Shown: one piece after another, positions 38,538 to 51,674 of the stretch
How positions within the stretch are numbered: the stretch's first letter is position 1
How the letters are laid out: the number at the start of each line of letters is the position of its first letter
Assembly: GCF_950023065.1 (NCBI RefSeq)
Contig: NC_088677.1
Span: 38,828,555-38,892,554 of the forward strand
Origin: Planococcus citri
Taxonomy: Eukaryota; Arthropoda; Insecta; Hemiptera; Pseudococcidae
DNA length: 64,000 bases
Direction: 5' to 3'
Translations under genes and position numbers: made by a program
The notes under the pieces: model-generated
Database searches by the model: none
Seen by the model: only the letters and a program-made list of their open reading frames with translations
What the model was told of the DNA's origin: nothing

Positions 38538-39311
38538 TTTCACTTCACGTTTTCTATACTACAAATTAAAACTCATCGCTCAATGAAACAACCATACTTT
38601 GATGTTCATTACATTACACGAAAATGATGATAATGTTCAGTTGGCGTTGTTGCTTGTGAGAAGATAAGCGAGTAACCAGGTATACTGATTAGAACTTGAA
38701 ACATGAACCCATCGATTCGAGCTATTTTAGTGATTTTTATAAACCGGTTACTGAAAACAACGCGACCTTCCTTCAAGCAGGAGTTCAGCTATGGGTTGGC
38801 AAAAATTAACATATGTATTTATAATATGCTTAATTCGTAGGAATCCAATTCTTTTTACATCATTTTACATTTTCAATCACATCTTCGCAGTGATATCATA
38901 ATGTTACGTAATTTTTGATATCGTGGAAGAACACACGCTATAAGTACCACCCTACCTCTTATATGTACTGTACCTTATTTTATTTTAATTTTTGATTTTG
39001 ATATCTTACGGCTAGTCCTTGGTCTGTATGATTTTCATGCCAATATAATTTAATAAGACATTTGCAGGAAAAAAAAGTTTTCGAAACAATATTGGGAGTA
39101 AAGGTGGTTGCAATGAAAATCTTTACGTAAAAAAGTAATGTTTTATTAGAAAAACAAACATTCTTATGATTAATAAAATGTAAAAATCGAGACTTGATAG
39201 GTAACCGAGGTACATAGGTACGATTAAATAGGTAAACGAATAAGTTAACATATTTACACATAAATTAAACAAGTTGAAAGAGATCGTTTCAATTCGCATT
39301 TAATTTCACAT
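38538..39311. other. Spacer between the tandem ABC genes
   Basis: 774 bp between the stop of gene B and the start of gene A, both on the minus strand. It must hold gene B's 3' UTR (reverse-strand AATAAA at 39,142-39,147 and 38,979-38,984) and gene A's promoter or 5' UTR. I see no other gene in it. Confidence 0.65.
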
Positions 39312-42300
39312 TCATATCTGCTGTCTTTCCGTTAACTTAAAATAGTAACCTTTTTTGCTGACTAAATCTTCGTGCGTTCCAAATTCTATAATTCTACCTT
39401 TGTGCACAACGGCGATTATGTCTGCATTTTGTATTGTTGATAATCGATGGGCGATCGTAATACAAGTCCTACCTTCTCTTGCTTTATCTAATGCTTCTTG
39501 CACAACCTAGAGACAAAAGATTGATATATTTACAGAAACTTTTTCTTCACGGTTGTTTAATGAATGGATATCAAGTCTGCAGTTTGAACAAAGGTATACA
39601 TGGACGAATACAAATAATTTGAAAAAACCCTGATCATTGCCTTTTTCAACTCTATTTTTTGAATACCTACTTCAATCAATGCCCAATGCCTTTCAGTTTT
39701 CAAATTTTGGAAAAAATGAAACTCTTCAGGTGCATTACAAAAGAAAAATAGTGCCGTTTCGATTGTAATGTGAATTTATATTGACATTTTACCTATCTGG
39801 TGATTTCCTATTTACCTACCTAGTATTCGAAAATAAATACTTGTATGTATGTACTACCGGATATTATCTGGTGATTTTTCTATTTACCTAGTATTCGAAA
39901 TATTACCGGTTCTCATGGCCAAAAATGTAAACAAATATGTATGTACTGTATACTTGACAAGCTGACGATTAATGTGTCCCTTCCATTTAACTAATAGGCA
40001 ACTCGTTCGCCTCGAGTCTCTTACTAGTAGCATACCGTTACAACGCTACAGTACGTGTACCTAATACCTATTAAATTATAATAATGAAAAGTAATATTTC
40101 AAGTGAGGCTTACTTTTTCACATTCTGTATCAAGCGCTGACGTTGCTTCATCCAACAATAATATTTTGGGATTTTTAATCAATGCTCTAGCTATTGCGAT
40201 TCTTTGCTTCTGACCGCCGGATAACTGGGCACCTTTTTCTCCGACCATAGTATCATAACCCTAAAAAGTACATCGCAAAGGTGATACTTTAAATTTAAAA
40301 TGAGTTTCTTATCGACGTCTTTGATGAATAAAAACCTACCAGCGGTAGAGATGCGACGAAATTATGTATGTTGACACTTTTTGCAGCTTGGATTACCTTC
40401 TGCATCACAATGGTTTCGTTTTCGGAAGCTAATAAGCCATATGCGATGTTATCTTTGATAGACCGATCAAAAAGGTTTGGTTCTTGAGTAACGATGCCAA
40501 TATTGCGACGTAAATGATGCAAATTTATAGTCGAAATATCATAATCATCGACGTGCTGAAAAATTTAAATTTTATGCAATAAGATAGAAGTAAGATTAAG
40601 TAGGTATAGCTACACAAATAAGCAAATGAAATGTAAATGTTTCTCACAATTTGTCCACGACAAGGATTGTAAAATCTTTCCAATAAAGATACCACTGTGC
40701 TTTTCCCACAACCGGATTCTCCTACTAAAGCTAACATTTTTCCAGAATCTAAGTTAAAGTTGAAGCCACGTAAAACGTTGAAATCTGCTCTTGCTGGGTA
40801 TGTAAAATGAACATCACTAAATCGAAGTTTTCCTTTTATATTCTGAAAAAGAAATATTTTCATCATTCAAAATGTTGATAGGCTCCTTGGGAGAAAACAA
40901 ATCACATGATATAGGCCTATAATCATAATGCTCACAGGTTTAACACCAGAAGGGACCATTGGATCGATTTCTGACTTTTTATTAATTAATTGCATCATTA
41001 GTCTAGCTGCGTGTTTTGCTTTCATGAAATCTTGCATATACGAAAATGTATTTCCTACAGCAGTGGCACAAAAAGCTAGTGCAAAAAATACTCTGAAAAT
41101 GCGCGCAATATTATGAGAGTTTTGCAATGGATTCAGTGGCGATAGATAAGTGTAACACAGTCAAGAAAAACTTGAAACCAAGTAGGTATCAGTGTATCCT
41201 ACCTATAAACATCTGTCGGAGTCATTTCACCGGTTTCGACCAACTGGGCTCCGTATCTAAATGCTGCTGCATACATCAAATAAATTATCGATTGAGAAAA
41301 TGCAAAGACTAAACCAAAAGTGGCTGCGTGTTTTTTTGCCTCCCTATAAAAAAATTAGGTCAAAATAGATTTAGATAAGTACGAAAACTTTATCAAATAT
41401 TTCTATTCAAGTATATTTTTTTCCAAAGTAGGTAACCTTAGTTGAAAATCATCAACTCACCTAAATGGAACATCTAAACTTTGAACATATTGTTTCACAA
41501 ATAATTTCTCAGTGCCCAACGCTTGAACTGTTCTAATATTTTGAACACATTCATTAACAATCTGTGTAAAAAAAATATTACAATTTACTTCAAGTTTTTA
41601 TAAGTTTTATAACACGCAATAATTTTTGCTCACTTTTCCTGCTATTTCCATTAGACGAGAATCCCTAAACTGATTTTTCTTCAAAATCATGTTCTGTTGA
41701 TAAGCTGCGCCTGCTATAAATGGTACCCCACAGACGAGCAAAATCGACAATTTCCATCCAAAAAGAAATGCAATGAACATTCCGGATCCCATTGTAACAC
41801 AAGCAGTTATCATATGACCCACTCGTAAACCAGCAGCCTAAAAATACGAAATGTTCCATGAAAAATTCATCGACTATGATACTGCATGATTTATCCAAAA
41901 ATAATCGATGGTACTTTGCTGTATAGTTACCTACCGCTTTAACAAGTGGTGCATCTCGGGCCAATCTTGTGATTAAATAGCCTGTTGAAGATGATTCTAA
42001 ATCAAACCAGCCAATAGGTTGTCGTAAAATGCAATTGAATGCTTTTGATCTCATTCTCATGATTAATTTTTCAGCAGCACTGGTCATACATATCGTCTGT
42101 GGAAACAAATGATTGTAGTATAGTTTAGTACATACGAGTACTACAAACATTTAACCTACTATACACTACATACGTAGGAATCATAATTTATTAATTATTA
42201 TAATTTTTACTTGGGTGAACATAGCAGTTCCTGAGACAAAAGCTAGAATAAGCAGCATATATGACCAAAATTTAGCAGAAGACTTCATCTCATCTAAGGG

Positions 42301-45300
42301 AAGCGTAAACGTCTGCAAAAAATTACTGTTATTGAATCTGAATACTTACAAGTGTTCATTAGGGGGGAAAATATGCAACTTTTTATACATACCACAAACA
42401 TTTCTGTGTAAAAAATGGAAAATATTGGCATAACTGCTCCGGTTACGGCGCAAGCGAGTATACCAACAGTTAATCGTAACCATTCTTTTGAGTTGAATTT
42501 CACCAACTGCCAGACGCTGACTTGAGGTAAGTCCTTTTCCTGCAGTCACATTGATTTTAATGATGTGATAAAATGTAGGCGTAGAATTATAGAGCAAAAT
42601 TGCCATCATGTAATAAAAATACACAGTTTACGAACTTCTGACATATTATCAACGACATTTGTATCCCATTCAAATGATTCTAAGGACGAACTTCTAGAAT
42701 TTAAGGACATCGTAGAAACAAATCTATTCTCGAACTCGTCTTCTTCGTTCCTACAAAAAAGAAAATTTTAAGTTGCTAACTAAATTCAAGAGAACCTATA
42801 GTTTCTACTTGAGTATATAAGTATCTTATTTACTAACCAATTTTTCGCAGGTTTTTCTTCTATACTTTTATCGAGAGTTTGCGCAAGTACTAGATTATAA
42901 TAAAATCCTTTTCGTGACATCAATTCTTGATGTTTACCACTTTCTGCGACATATCCATCCTGTCAAAACATTTGTTAAATTTTATATTATCTGGGTAAGT
43001 CACTGATTTTCTTACAATAAAGTAAAACAGTAATTGCACCTAGATGCCCTTTTTTCATAATTCACAAAAACTTGGTTCGTACTCCAAATTTATAATAGTA
43101 GGTAATAGAAAAAATAGGAATGTCTATTTTATAAATAGGCATACTTAAGCAGAGTAGACTCTGAACTAACATACGTTGTCAAAAAAAAAAAGAATGATTG
43201 TGCATAATAGGTAGGCAGATAGGTTGTAATTCTTGGGTGGTTAATCGGATTTTCTTTCAGGAGCAAGATTTTAAGGTAATTTTAGGTTATAAAAAATAAC
43301 TTACACAAAGTTTGGTATTATCTGGTGCTTCTGCCCCAGGCCCTGATGCAGATGCTCCTAGGCGCAAACACGTAAATTGCAATGTGTTCGTTCAATGGCA
43401 ACATGAGTTTAAGTAACCCAAAAACATGAAGAATCAAATCTAATATTTCATCTTACCTTCATAACATAAATCAAATCAGCGTTTCTAACAGTCGACAAAC
43501 GATGAGCAATAATGATTGTAGTTCTTCCAAACATTGCTTTCTCCAAAGCTTCTTGAACGATTCCTTCGCTATGAGAATCTAAAGCTGAAGTGGCTTCATC
43601 GAGCAGCAATATTTTAGGGTTCCGCACTAACGCTCTGGCAATAGCAATTCGTTGTTTTTGGCCACCAGAAAGCTGAGAACCACAATCCCCCGCCAAGGTA
43701 TTGTATCCCTGTAGAAAATTTGTCAAAAATATTTATAAGAGTTGATATGACAATGTGTTCCGCATGTTATTTTTAAAAATTTTATTCGACGATAACCTCT
43801 GGTAATTTGGAAATGAAATAATGAGCGTTTGCAATTCGAGCTGCTTCTTCTATATCCTCGTCGCTAACGTCTCGTCTACCATAACGAATATTATCGGCAA
43901 TTGAAGCGCTGAATAACACGGGCTCTTGAGCGACAACGCCTATTTGATTCCGCAGCCAATTGACGTTCAATTGATATAATGGGGTTCCATCTAACGTAAT
44001 CTGTGATCCCAAAACACGCATACAATTTTAGTGTTATGTAGCAGTAAGTATTCATTCGCAATTTCATGTCTTAATTTTACGTATGAATTATGTACCATGC
44101 CATCAACTGGATCATAGAAACGAAGAAACAAGCCTAAAATTGTACTTTTACCGGCGCCACTAGCGCCAACAAAGGCGACCACTTTTCCTTGATCAATTTT
44201 CAAAGATAAATCGTGCAATACCTAAAAAAAAAAAAATGTCAATTGTTCAAGGGTAAAGCAGTAACATTTCATTAAAATGTGGACAGACGAACAGAAGTAC
44301 GAGTATATTCAGCAAACCTGTACGTTCGGACGTGACGGATATTTAAATGACAAACGTTTAAATTCGATGTACCCATCTACGACTCTAGGTTTCAAACCTT
44401 TTTTGGAATATGGATCAATTTCTGGGATACGTTCCACTATCTTGAAAATTGAAGCAGCACATCCTACTGCTGTACTAACAGAATTAATGAATGGTAATGC
44501 ATTACCCACCGAGAATGCACCTGCCATAACGCTGAAAAATACCTGAAGAAAAATATAATTTTTTATAGAAAACATGACAACGCGCCAAAAAATGATCAAA
44601 AATAGGTATTAGGTAGGCACGTGAAACAAGGTAAATTCTTGTCAACTAACCGTAAAAATTGACCCCGGAGTGCACGTTCCTTCGGCAACCAAACTTGCAC
44701 CGTAATAAAAAGCGAATCCGTAAGCTGCGTACATAATGAAAAACACAATTCCAAGACCAATTGATAAAATCAAATATTTTTCCATGGCTATTTTGCGGCC
44801 ATCGTTTAGTGCTTTCTTGTACCTACAATAACAAATTCAATCAGAATTAATGCCAAGGTATTAGAATATATATAATCGAAGACGTATTTTATTTTTATTT
44901 CATTTTCAAGTAGGTTAATGAATGACCAGTCAGCAAAATGTTGAACATTTAGGTAGGTATCGATTTAAAGTACCGTTTCATTTCAATATATTCTTTACAA
45001 AATGCAGCCACTGTTCTAATATTGCTCAAAACTTCTTTTGCTATTCCTCCAGCTATGGCATATTTCATTTGTTCACGAGCTGCAGAATTGGACGAAACCT
45101 TGAAGAATAAATAATTTTAAAATAATCGTTTTTATACGTATCTAAATCTCATACAATTTTATCTCGTAACGGAACCTACTTTAGCCAAGTACGCAGATGT
45201 GCCGATTAAAAAAGGTCCTACAGTGATTATCATCGATGTCAATCTCCAGTTGACATAAAATCCAACCAATAGGCCGGAAATGAACGTCGATAGGTATTGA

Positions 45301-48300
45301 ATAACCAAACTAAATTTGCATCCCAAACCTTCTCGTATTCTTTCAATATCACTAAACGTTAAAATTTAAAAATGAAATTTAAAAAAAAAGCAACGGATAC
45401 ACGTAAATAATAAGTAAATTAGGTCAAGTTATAGAATGTTTGCTTATCGAATACCCAAACAAAGTTTTTTTGTTTAAAATGTAGGTTGGCAACGTGAAAT
45501 AGATGCATATTGCATATTATGATTGGTGGAATGTTATCACCCCGATCCAACAACCAATCATTTATGCTATCATTATTATTGTTATTCACATGTGACCAAC
45601 CGGAATATTTTACAGACAACTTTTTGGGGGTACTCGATACTTCTGTGCACCCTGCACAATTACGTGCATATCTGCCTATTGAATAATTTATAAACGCTTA
45701 CTCTGATAACTTTGATGATAAATCGATGCTTTCATTTTGATCATACCAACTAATATCTTGCCGCAGCAGTTGAGAGAAAAAAATTTTACGCAGACGATAG
45801 ACTTGATGTTCAGCAACCAATTCCCAGCAGAAAGTCTAAATAATGTACAAATTAAAATCTTTAAAATTTCTTAATCGCACAATCAGAAGCATAGATTACG
45901 AATAATGCTTCTGTATAAGATGCAGGCACCTAAGTATACGAAATTTTTTTTTTGAAATATCATTCAAGTATTTTAAAGAATTTCATCATTTTTTTCTTCT
46001 TTGAATTTTATTAATAATTAAAAACATATCTCGCACTTACCTACAAAGTAGCAAAGTTAATTTATCTTTATTACACGAAATATTTGAAATGATAATGATT
46101 TACTCATAATCCCTAGAGTTCGTAAATGTTAATCAGGAAAATATGATTAAAATTCGATAATTTTCTCTAAAATATGTATATCTTATTATCTTTCAAAAAA
46201 ATTAATTAAGAATATTCAAACCAATTTTCAGCATCCTATAACCTTTTAAATTTTCAATCGTATCAATTAGTTCCCCTTCACTAAATAACATTTATAAAGG
46301 GAGAAAAGGACATTGACTCGTATAGTATTAGTTTGCGATAATTGTACATAATGTATGTAACCTACAATAGGATATACAGTAGGTACTGAATTCAAGCGCA
46401 TTCCAGTACTGTCTTACATTGAGGTCTTTCAATAAATCAAAAACTTTTCCAAAAAACATTATAAGAACATCACTTACTTGTAAAAAAGCAGTCATTAGTA
46501 CAACGATTGCAATCACGAGGTAACATTTCGAGTAAAGAATCATTCTGGTATCAAATTCATCTTGACTAATTGGCATGTTAATCAAATTTTCAGAGCTGAA
46601 ATCGTAATTTACATAAATCACAATAATCAAAATGTGATCACACTACATGGTGAGAAAGTGATTAGACTACGATATGGATAAATAGGTACCTTGTTCCCAT
46701 AGAATTTGTGAGGTTATTTTGAGAAACCGAATCGAATCCCTAAACAAATATAAAAATAAAATTTATAAACAAGAAGATGAGTACCTATTTACTTAGGTAC
46801 CTATGCTATACATAGAAATCAAAACTGTTAGCTGAAAAAATGCATATTAAGTATACATGTAAGTACCTATCAATACATATGAAAAAACTAGACAGCTAAG
46901 CAAAGCTTAGCTGCAAAGTGTGCGTAGCTAGCTGCCTTTTCTACAGCTATAACCGTTATTGCATCTAGGTAGTGCATAAGTGAATCAACCATGTCACAGT
47001 GATGAGAATTTTTGAAACTCTCACTGCTTCAAAATAATAATTGTTTTTCAGTGTTTTCATATTTTCCAAATTACAATAGGTATTTCAGAATAATTTATAA
47101 GCTTGTATTGCTTCTAAATTAAGAAATTTCTAGTTGTTTTTCATAGTTTGCATTGTTTTAAAATTTACAAAATTTCAAATCGATTTCCCGAATTCCCCAT
47201 CGCTACAATTTCATAAAGTTTTCAATAAATTTTCAGAATTTTGCATTGCTGCTGAGTTAGGAAATTTGCAATCAATTTTTAGAATTCACATTGCCTCTAA
47301 ATAGTCAAATTTTGAATAATTTTTCAGAATTCTTATTGTCTTTAAATTAAAAAATTTCAAATTCAATTTTCAAGTTCATATTTTCCACAAATTGTAAAAC
47401 GTTTACTCAATTTTTGGAATTCACATTGCCTCCAATTTTTCAGAATTCTCATCTTCTTCATAAATATTACAATACTTATTTCATATAATTTTCAAGTTCA
47501 CATTATCTGCAACTTACAGAACTTTTAATCAATTTTTGGAATTCTTAGCGTCTCTAAATACAAATTTTCATATTATTTTTTTTAGAATTTCCATTGTCTT
47601 CAAATTTATAAATTTTCAAACCAATTTTCACATTTTCAGAACTTGCTTTTCATTCTAAATTAAGAATTAAATCTTATAAAATACCTATGTTAAGAATTTG
47701 CATTGCCTATTACACGAAAAAAATATGGGTAATTTTTACAAAAAAATTTAACTAAATACTCATAATTAAGTACCAGATCCCATTCAATAATTTTTACTGT
47801 AATCGTATAGTAAAACTTATCATTTTAATAAATTTTGCTATAGGTACCAATAGTAAAAATCGTTTTGTTTTAATAATTTTTACTAAATCATGATAATAAA
47901 AATTACATGTTTCAATTGTACAAAAATTAGTTTAATTACTCATTTTGAAGTAATTTTTAAATTATAAGTAAAAAGTTGAAAATTATTCATGTCAAGGTAA
48001 TTCTTACTATACTTATGGCTATAGGTAGACAAAAAATTAATGAAATGAATTTTTAGTTAGCAAATATATCATAATTCATAACTCAATTTCAGCATTATTT
48101 TTACCCCATTATCATGTACCTACTACATAGGTAACTCCGAAGCATTTACCTATCCAATTTTCCTACGAAAAATCTGTCACCTACCTACTTACCTCACGGG
48201 GATTCGAACCTGGGTCCCTAAATTTCCTATTCCTACCTACATGCCCTAACCACTCAGCCACCACTTCGCTACGAGGGTTACGGCATTAAAATAATATATT

Positions 48301-51300
48301 TGTTTGGTAAACGCCCCACCAAACCACTCCCACTTGGAATTTACAGCTAACAGACTGGGGGTGTAACAGGGTACAATGAAACACAGCTGGTGATGGAATA
48401 GACTGGGGGTATAGCAGGGTACAATGAGCGGCAGGTGTTCTACAAGTCCCCTTTTCCCTTTTTTAGGATTTAATGCATTAAAATAATGAACTAAAATTGC
48501 AATTACTCAGCAACTACCCATCCGAATTGAATGAAAATTAATCTATTCCCTCCGTCTTAATGATTCTCAAATGGTGTCCAATAGGTACAAAAAACGGTTG
48601 GATAGCTTAAGAGAACATTCAGTTCCAATAAAATTTCATTTCTCAAAGCGAAACCAATAGTGTGCTACGCACACTAAAAATCATAAAATATATTTTTTAA
48701 TGATCAATGGCACTCAATACTGCTGAGTAAGTATAAATAAGTTATAGGTAGGTAAGTACTTATTTAGTTTCTCCAATTGAAAAAATATGATGCGCCTATA
48801 ATATTTTACAATCATTTCACAGATTTTTTTTCATCTTTTTCCTTGTGATCTTTAAAATTCATAAATTTTCTGATGTACCTAGCTAATTTGTCTATTGTAT
48901 ATAAGGAACAATGGATGGATATAACTAAGTAAGTAGGCAAAAAAATTAATTAGGTATTCTTCTTTTGCGTTTTTGAAATCTAACTTGTAGTAAAACGCGT
49001 TTTAATTGAATGAAAAACTGATTTATTTACACCTAGATGAATAACTACATATGTTGATGCATGAGGTGGAAAATTTTACGGAACCAGCCCTTGGCAGCAA
49101 TCAATAAAACAACACAATATTCAAGTAGGTACTTAGACCGGATAATGATTTACCTATTCGTCAAAGGCGAGTAGGTATACTTGGTTTACGTGAAAATAAA
49201 CGCAGATAATTTTTAATCTTCTAATTACGAGTACAAAAGAATAATAAAGATTACGATGGAGTAAATAAAATGTTTACATCAACAGCGTAAAAAAAAGTAT
49301 TTCATCAGCCTGGAATAATAGATGAATTAAAGAGACCAACTTTTGACTCTTCGATAAAATCTATACGTACGTAGGTAGAGGTACATAATATTGAATCGTT
49401 TTATTTTACAGTGAAAAACATTTACCTAATTAGGTATTATTTATGTACATCTGACTGATGAAACAATCGGAATAACCACGTTTGAATATTTTTTTACCTA
49501 GGTAAGTACTTACACTCGTTTTTGAAATCTATTAAAACCATTTTCAGAGATTCAAAAGATCATTAGGAATATTATTTGTGCATTTAAGGGGACAATGATT
49601 AAAATTAACGATAATTATTTTTCAACACAGCCGATGAAATAGGTAGGTAACTAAACAAAAAGAATTCTCTCAAAATTCAAAAAATGCTGGCGTCGTAGTA
49701 ATACAAAATTTTCAACAGATACCTAAGTAGGTATAATGTTGTTAGCCTATAATGTTCTTTTCAACTGTACCGAACAGCTACGTATAATGTATTGTCACAA
49801 GACAGAAACTATAAGAAAATAGGTTTTCATACAAAACGGAAATCGGAATTGAAACGTTTGAAAACCTTTACCTACCTAACATTTTTCGATATTTCCTGTG
49901 ATATAAATGATATTAACTTTACGTTATGTAATATGATACGATTTAGATAAGAATTATGATACATCTTATCAAGTATTAAGTTCATTCATGTTAAATACCT
50001 ATGTATGTACTTATCATATTTCCAATTATTGACTTTGTGGTTAAATTAATTTTTGCGGGGAAATGATTACGAAACATGCATTATAAATAGATCAATCAGA
50101 GTAACTTTTATTCTTTAGCAAAAATGATAATAAGTTGATAAAGGTATCCATCTAAATTGAAAATTGTCGCATTTGACCATGATCCTATTTCAATTTTTTA
50201 AAAACTAACAATTTTCAAGACGAAAAACTTACCGATGTTGCTTGTTGGATGAAAGAGTTGGTCATCTGACCGAATATAATTGAAAGTATAGGAAAGCTTG
50301 ATCCTTGAATGATTGCGCTGCATACTCCAATAAGTATAAGAAATGCATCTCCAAGGCTGGCATATTGAAACTAGATGTTGGTACAAATAAAAATAGGTAC
50401 CGAATATTTATTATGTACATTCATCAAATAAGGAAGTTGAAGCTACCTAACGTTTTTCGTTTTTAGAAAAATCAATAGGTAATTTAAATTACATTTAAAA
50501 ATCATGATAATCCTGTCTGAAAAAATCTCATCAACTGTAGTAGATAGGTAGGTACCTACTTAGTACAGGACAGGGCGGGAATAAATATCAAGTACCCTAA
50601 AAAAGCTTTTTGCTAAACGTTTCGGCTGGTCACAGTGAATGATGATAATGATGCTAGTACATGATTGGTTGTTTGACTGAGATGATAACATTCCACCAAT
50701 TAAGTATATGCATCTATTTCACGTTGCCAAGTTGCCAACCTATATTTTTTATTTTAAAAAACTTTCTTTGGGGTACTCGATATTTTTGCACACCCTGTAT
50801 GCACTACCTAGTACCTATAGGTCCAATTAAATGAAGACCACTTCAATTTTTTTGCATTTTTGTTCAGTGTTCTATGTTTGAATATAGGTTACCTATTAGG
50901 TACACTGTTGACTGTTTATCGGAAGAAAAAAACGTAGACTATAATCTTAATTCTTATTTCAATACACTATCAAGTAAGTAGGTATGTACTTATGAACTTA
51001 CAATTTGGAATAAGCCTCTCTTTATTTTCTTTTGCTTCGGTTTTGTGTAATTTTTCATCCAATCACTGAAAATAAAAAAATTATTTTTCAGTTGATGTTC
51101 ATCGTACATGAATACAGAATTCAGCAAAACGGTATTTCGTGAGAAGAATATAAAAATAGTCATGTGTAGGTATACAGTAAAAACAATGTAATGTACTAAA
51201 AGCATGAATACGTAGGTATAAATGTTCTGATGAGTCGTCCAAGTGCATACAAAATCCTACATCGATTGTATCCATCCACGAGTAAAGACAGAAGCGTATT

Positions 51301-51674
51301 ATAATGCATGCTTAATGTACACGTAGGATGTAGACATCAAAAAAATCTTTCGTAAAGAATGATGAGGTTATCTTTTAAAATTATTTCGCTCACAGTCAGT
51401 CTGTAGAAAATATTTTTTCGTTTTAAAGTTTTTGATAATCATGGGTAAGAATTTTAGTTTAATATGAACCTACGAACGTGGGTTACTTATCTAGGTATAC
51501 ACGAAGATTATCTTCATTGCAGCGAGAAGAATTTTGCTCACGAGATATATAATTTGACTACTTAAGCTTTATTAAAATAGATGAAAACACTAACTTGTAT
51601 TTCTCAACGTTCAGACTTCCATAAAAAGTCACATCATCGCCATCCAATAATTTTTTAGTATCCCGAGGTGCCAT
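39312..51674 (-). CDS. ABCB1-like: P-glycoprotein-like ABC transporter, gene B (ABCB full transporter)
   Basis: Tandem paralogue of gene A with the same full-transporter layout. Twenty-six coding exons: 51595-51674, 51002-51065, 50233-50370, 46690-46739, 46478-46595, 45702-45835, 45180-45351, 44974-45098, 44651-44822, 44318-44542, 44096-44221, 43797-44000, 43457-43708, 42838-42959, 42636-42750, 42393-42539, 42211-42312, 41935-42096, 41634-41837, 41461-41561, 41203-41343, 40936-41092, 40648-40842, 40340-40555, 40114-40260, 39312-39506. Sum 3,864 nt, 1,287 aa, close to human P-gp (about 1,280). NBD1: Walker [10 protein letters not shown] (aa 445-453), Q-loop AQEP, LSGGQ (549), Asp573/Glu574, AHRLST. 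NBD2: GESGCGKST (1078-1086), TQEP, LSGGQ (1187), Asp1211/Glu1212, AHRLST; stop TGA at 39,314-39,312. The linker is about 79 aa (621-699), ordinary for the family. One splice is unusual: the donor after exon 42636-42750 is GTTCGT, chosen because it alone restores phase and matches gene A's boundary (E|E before TMD2). NLT in the first extracellular loop is a possible N-glycosylation site. The start opens [14 protein letters not shown]; 5' UTR exons are undefined. Confidence 0.93.
45435..45654 (+). mobile_element. MITE copy 1 in P-glycoprotein gene B intron
   Basis: About 220 bp, with imperfect terminal inverted repeats (ATCGAATACCC...AAAG at the left; the mirrored GGGGGTACTCGAT...CACCCTG at the right). 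The interior contains GGTTGGCAACGTGAAATAG, TTGGTGGAATGTTATCA and ACAACCAATCAT. The same interior occurs on the opposite strand at 50,570-50,798. The left tip is degraded. It lies between exons 45,180-45,351 and 45,702-45,835 of gene B. Confidence 0.75.
47040..47720. repeat. Degenerate ~50-bp tandem repeat field
   Basis: About a dozen diverged units share a core like TTTTCAGAATTCACATTGCC followed by TCTAAATT and an A/T-rich tail with AAATTTCAAATC. Core positions recur roughly every 45-60 bp (for example near 47,108, 47,150, 47,246, 47,290, 47,336, 47,424, 47,550, 47,591 and 47,700). It lies in the 3.5-kb intron of gene B between exons 46,690-46,739 and 50,233-50,370. Non-coding; function unknown. 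Confidence 0.65.
48192..48271 (-). repeat. tRNA-like (tRNA-Ser-type) sequence, SINE head or pseudogene
   Basis: On the minus strand there is an A-box-like TGGCTGAGTGG (48,260-48,250) followed by a consensus B-box GGTTCGAATCC (48,210-48,200), at a spacing compatible with a tRNA that has a long variable region. The 5' part, GTGGTGGCTGAGTGGTTAGGGC, matches the D-arm pattern of serine tRNAs. The T-stem, anticodon stem and acceptor stem do not pair well, so a functional tRNA is unlikely; a SINE head or tRNA pseudogene fits better. Confidence 0.6.
48352..48427. repeat. Two 28-bp direct repeats, 48-bp period
   Basis: AGACTGGGGGTGTAACAGGG plus TACAATGA at 48,352-48,379 recurs with two substitutions at 48,400-48,427. 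It is close to the tRNA-like sequence and may be part of the same composite repeat. Confidence 0.7.
50570..50798 (-). mobile_element. MITE copy 2 in P-glycoprotein gene B intron
   Basis: About 229 bp, bounded by imperfect inverted repeats of about 35 bp beginning ACAGGG (ACAGGGCGGGAATAAATATC at the left; the mirrored GATATTTTTGCACACCCTGT at the right). Its interior is the reverse complement of MITE copy 1, including CTATTTCACGTTGCC and GATGATAACATTCCACCAAT. It sits in the intron between gene B exons 50,233-50,370 and 51,002-51,065. Confidence 0.78.

Noticed and set aside
41665..42150. 161-codon minus-strand frame
   Set aside because: Correct frame only for gene B exon 41,935-42,096; after the donor it runs through intron and then out of frame over the next exon.
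48192..48271. Functional tRNA-Ser gene
   Set aside because: A and B boxes are good, but acceptor, anticodon and T stems do not pair; annotated as tRNA-derived repeat instead.
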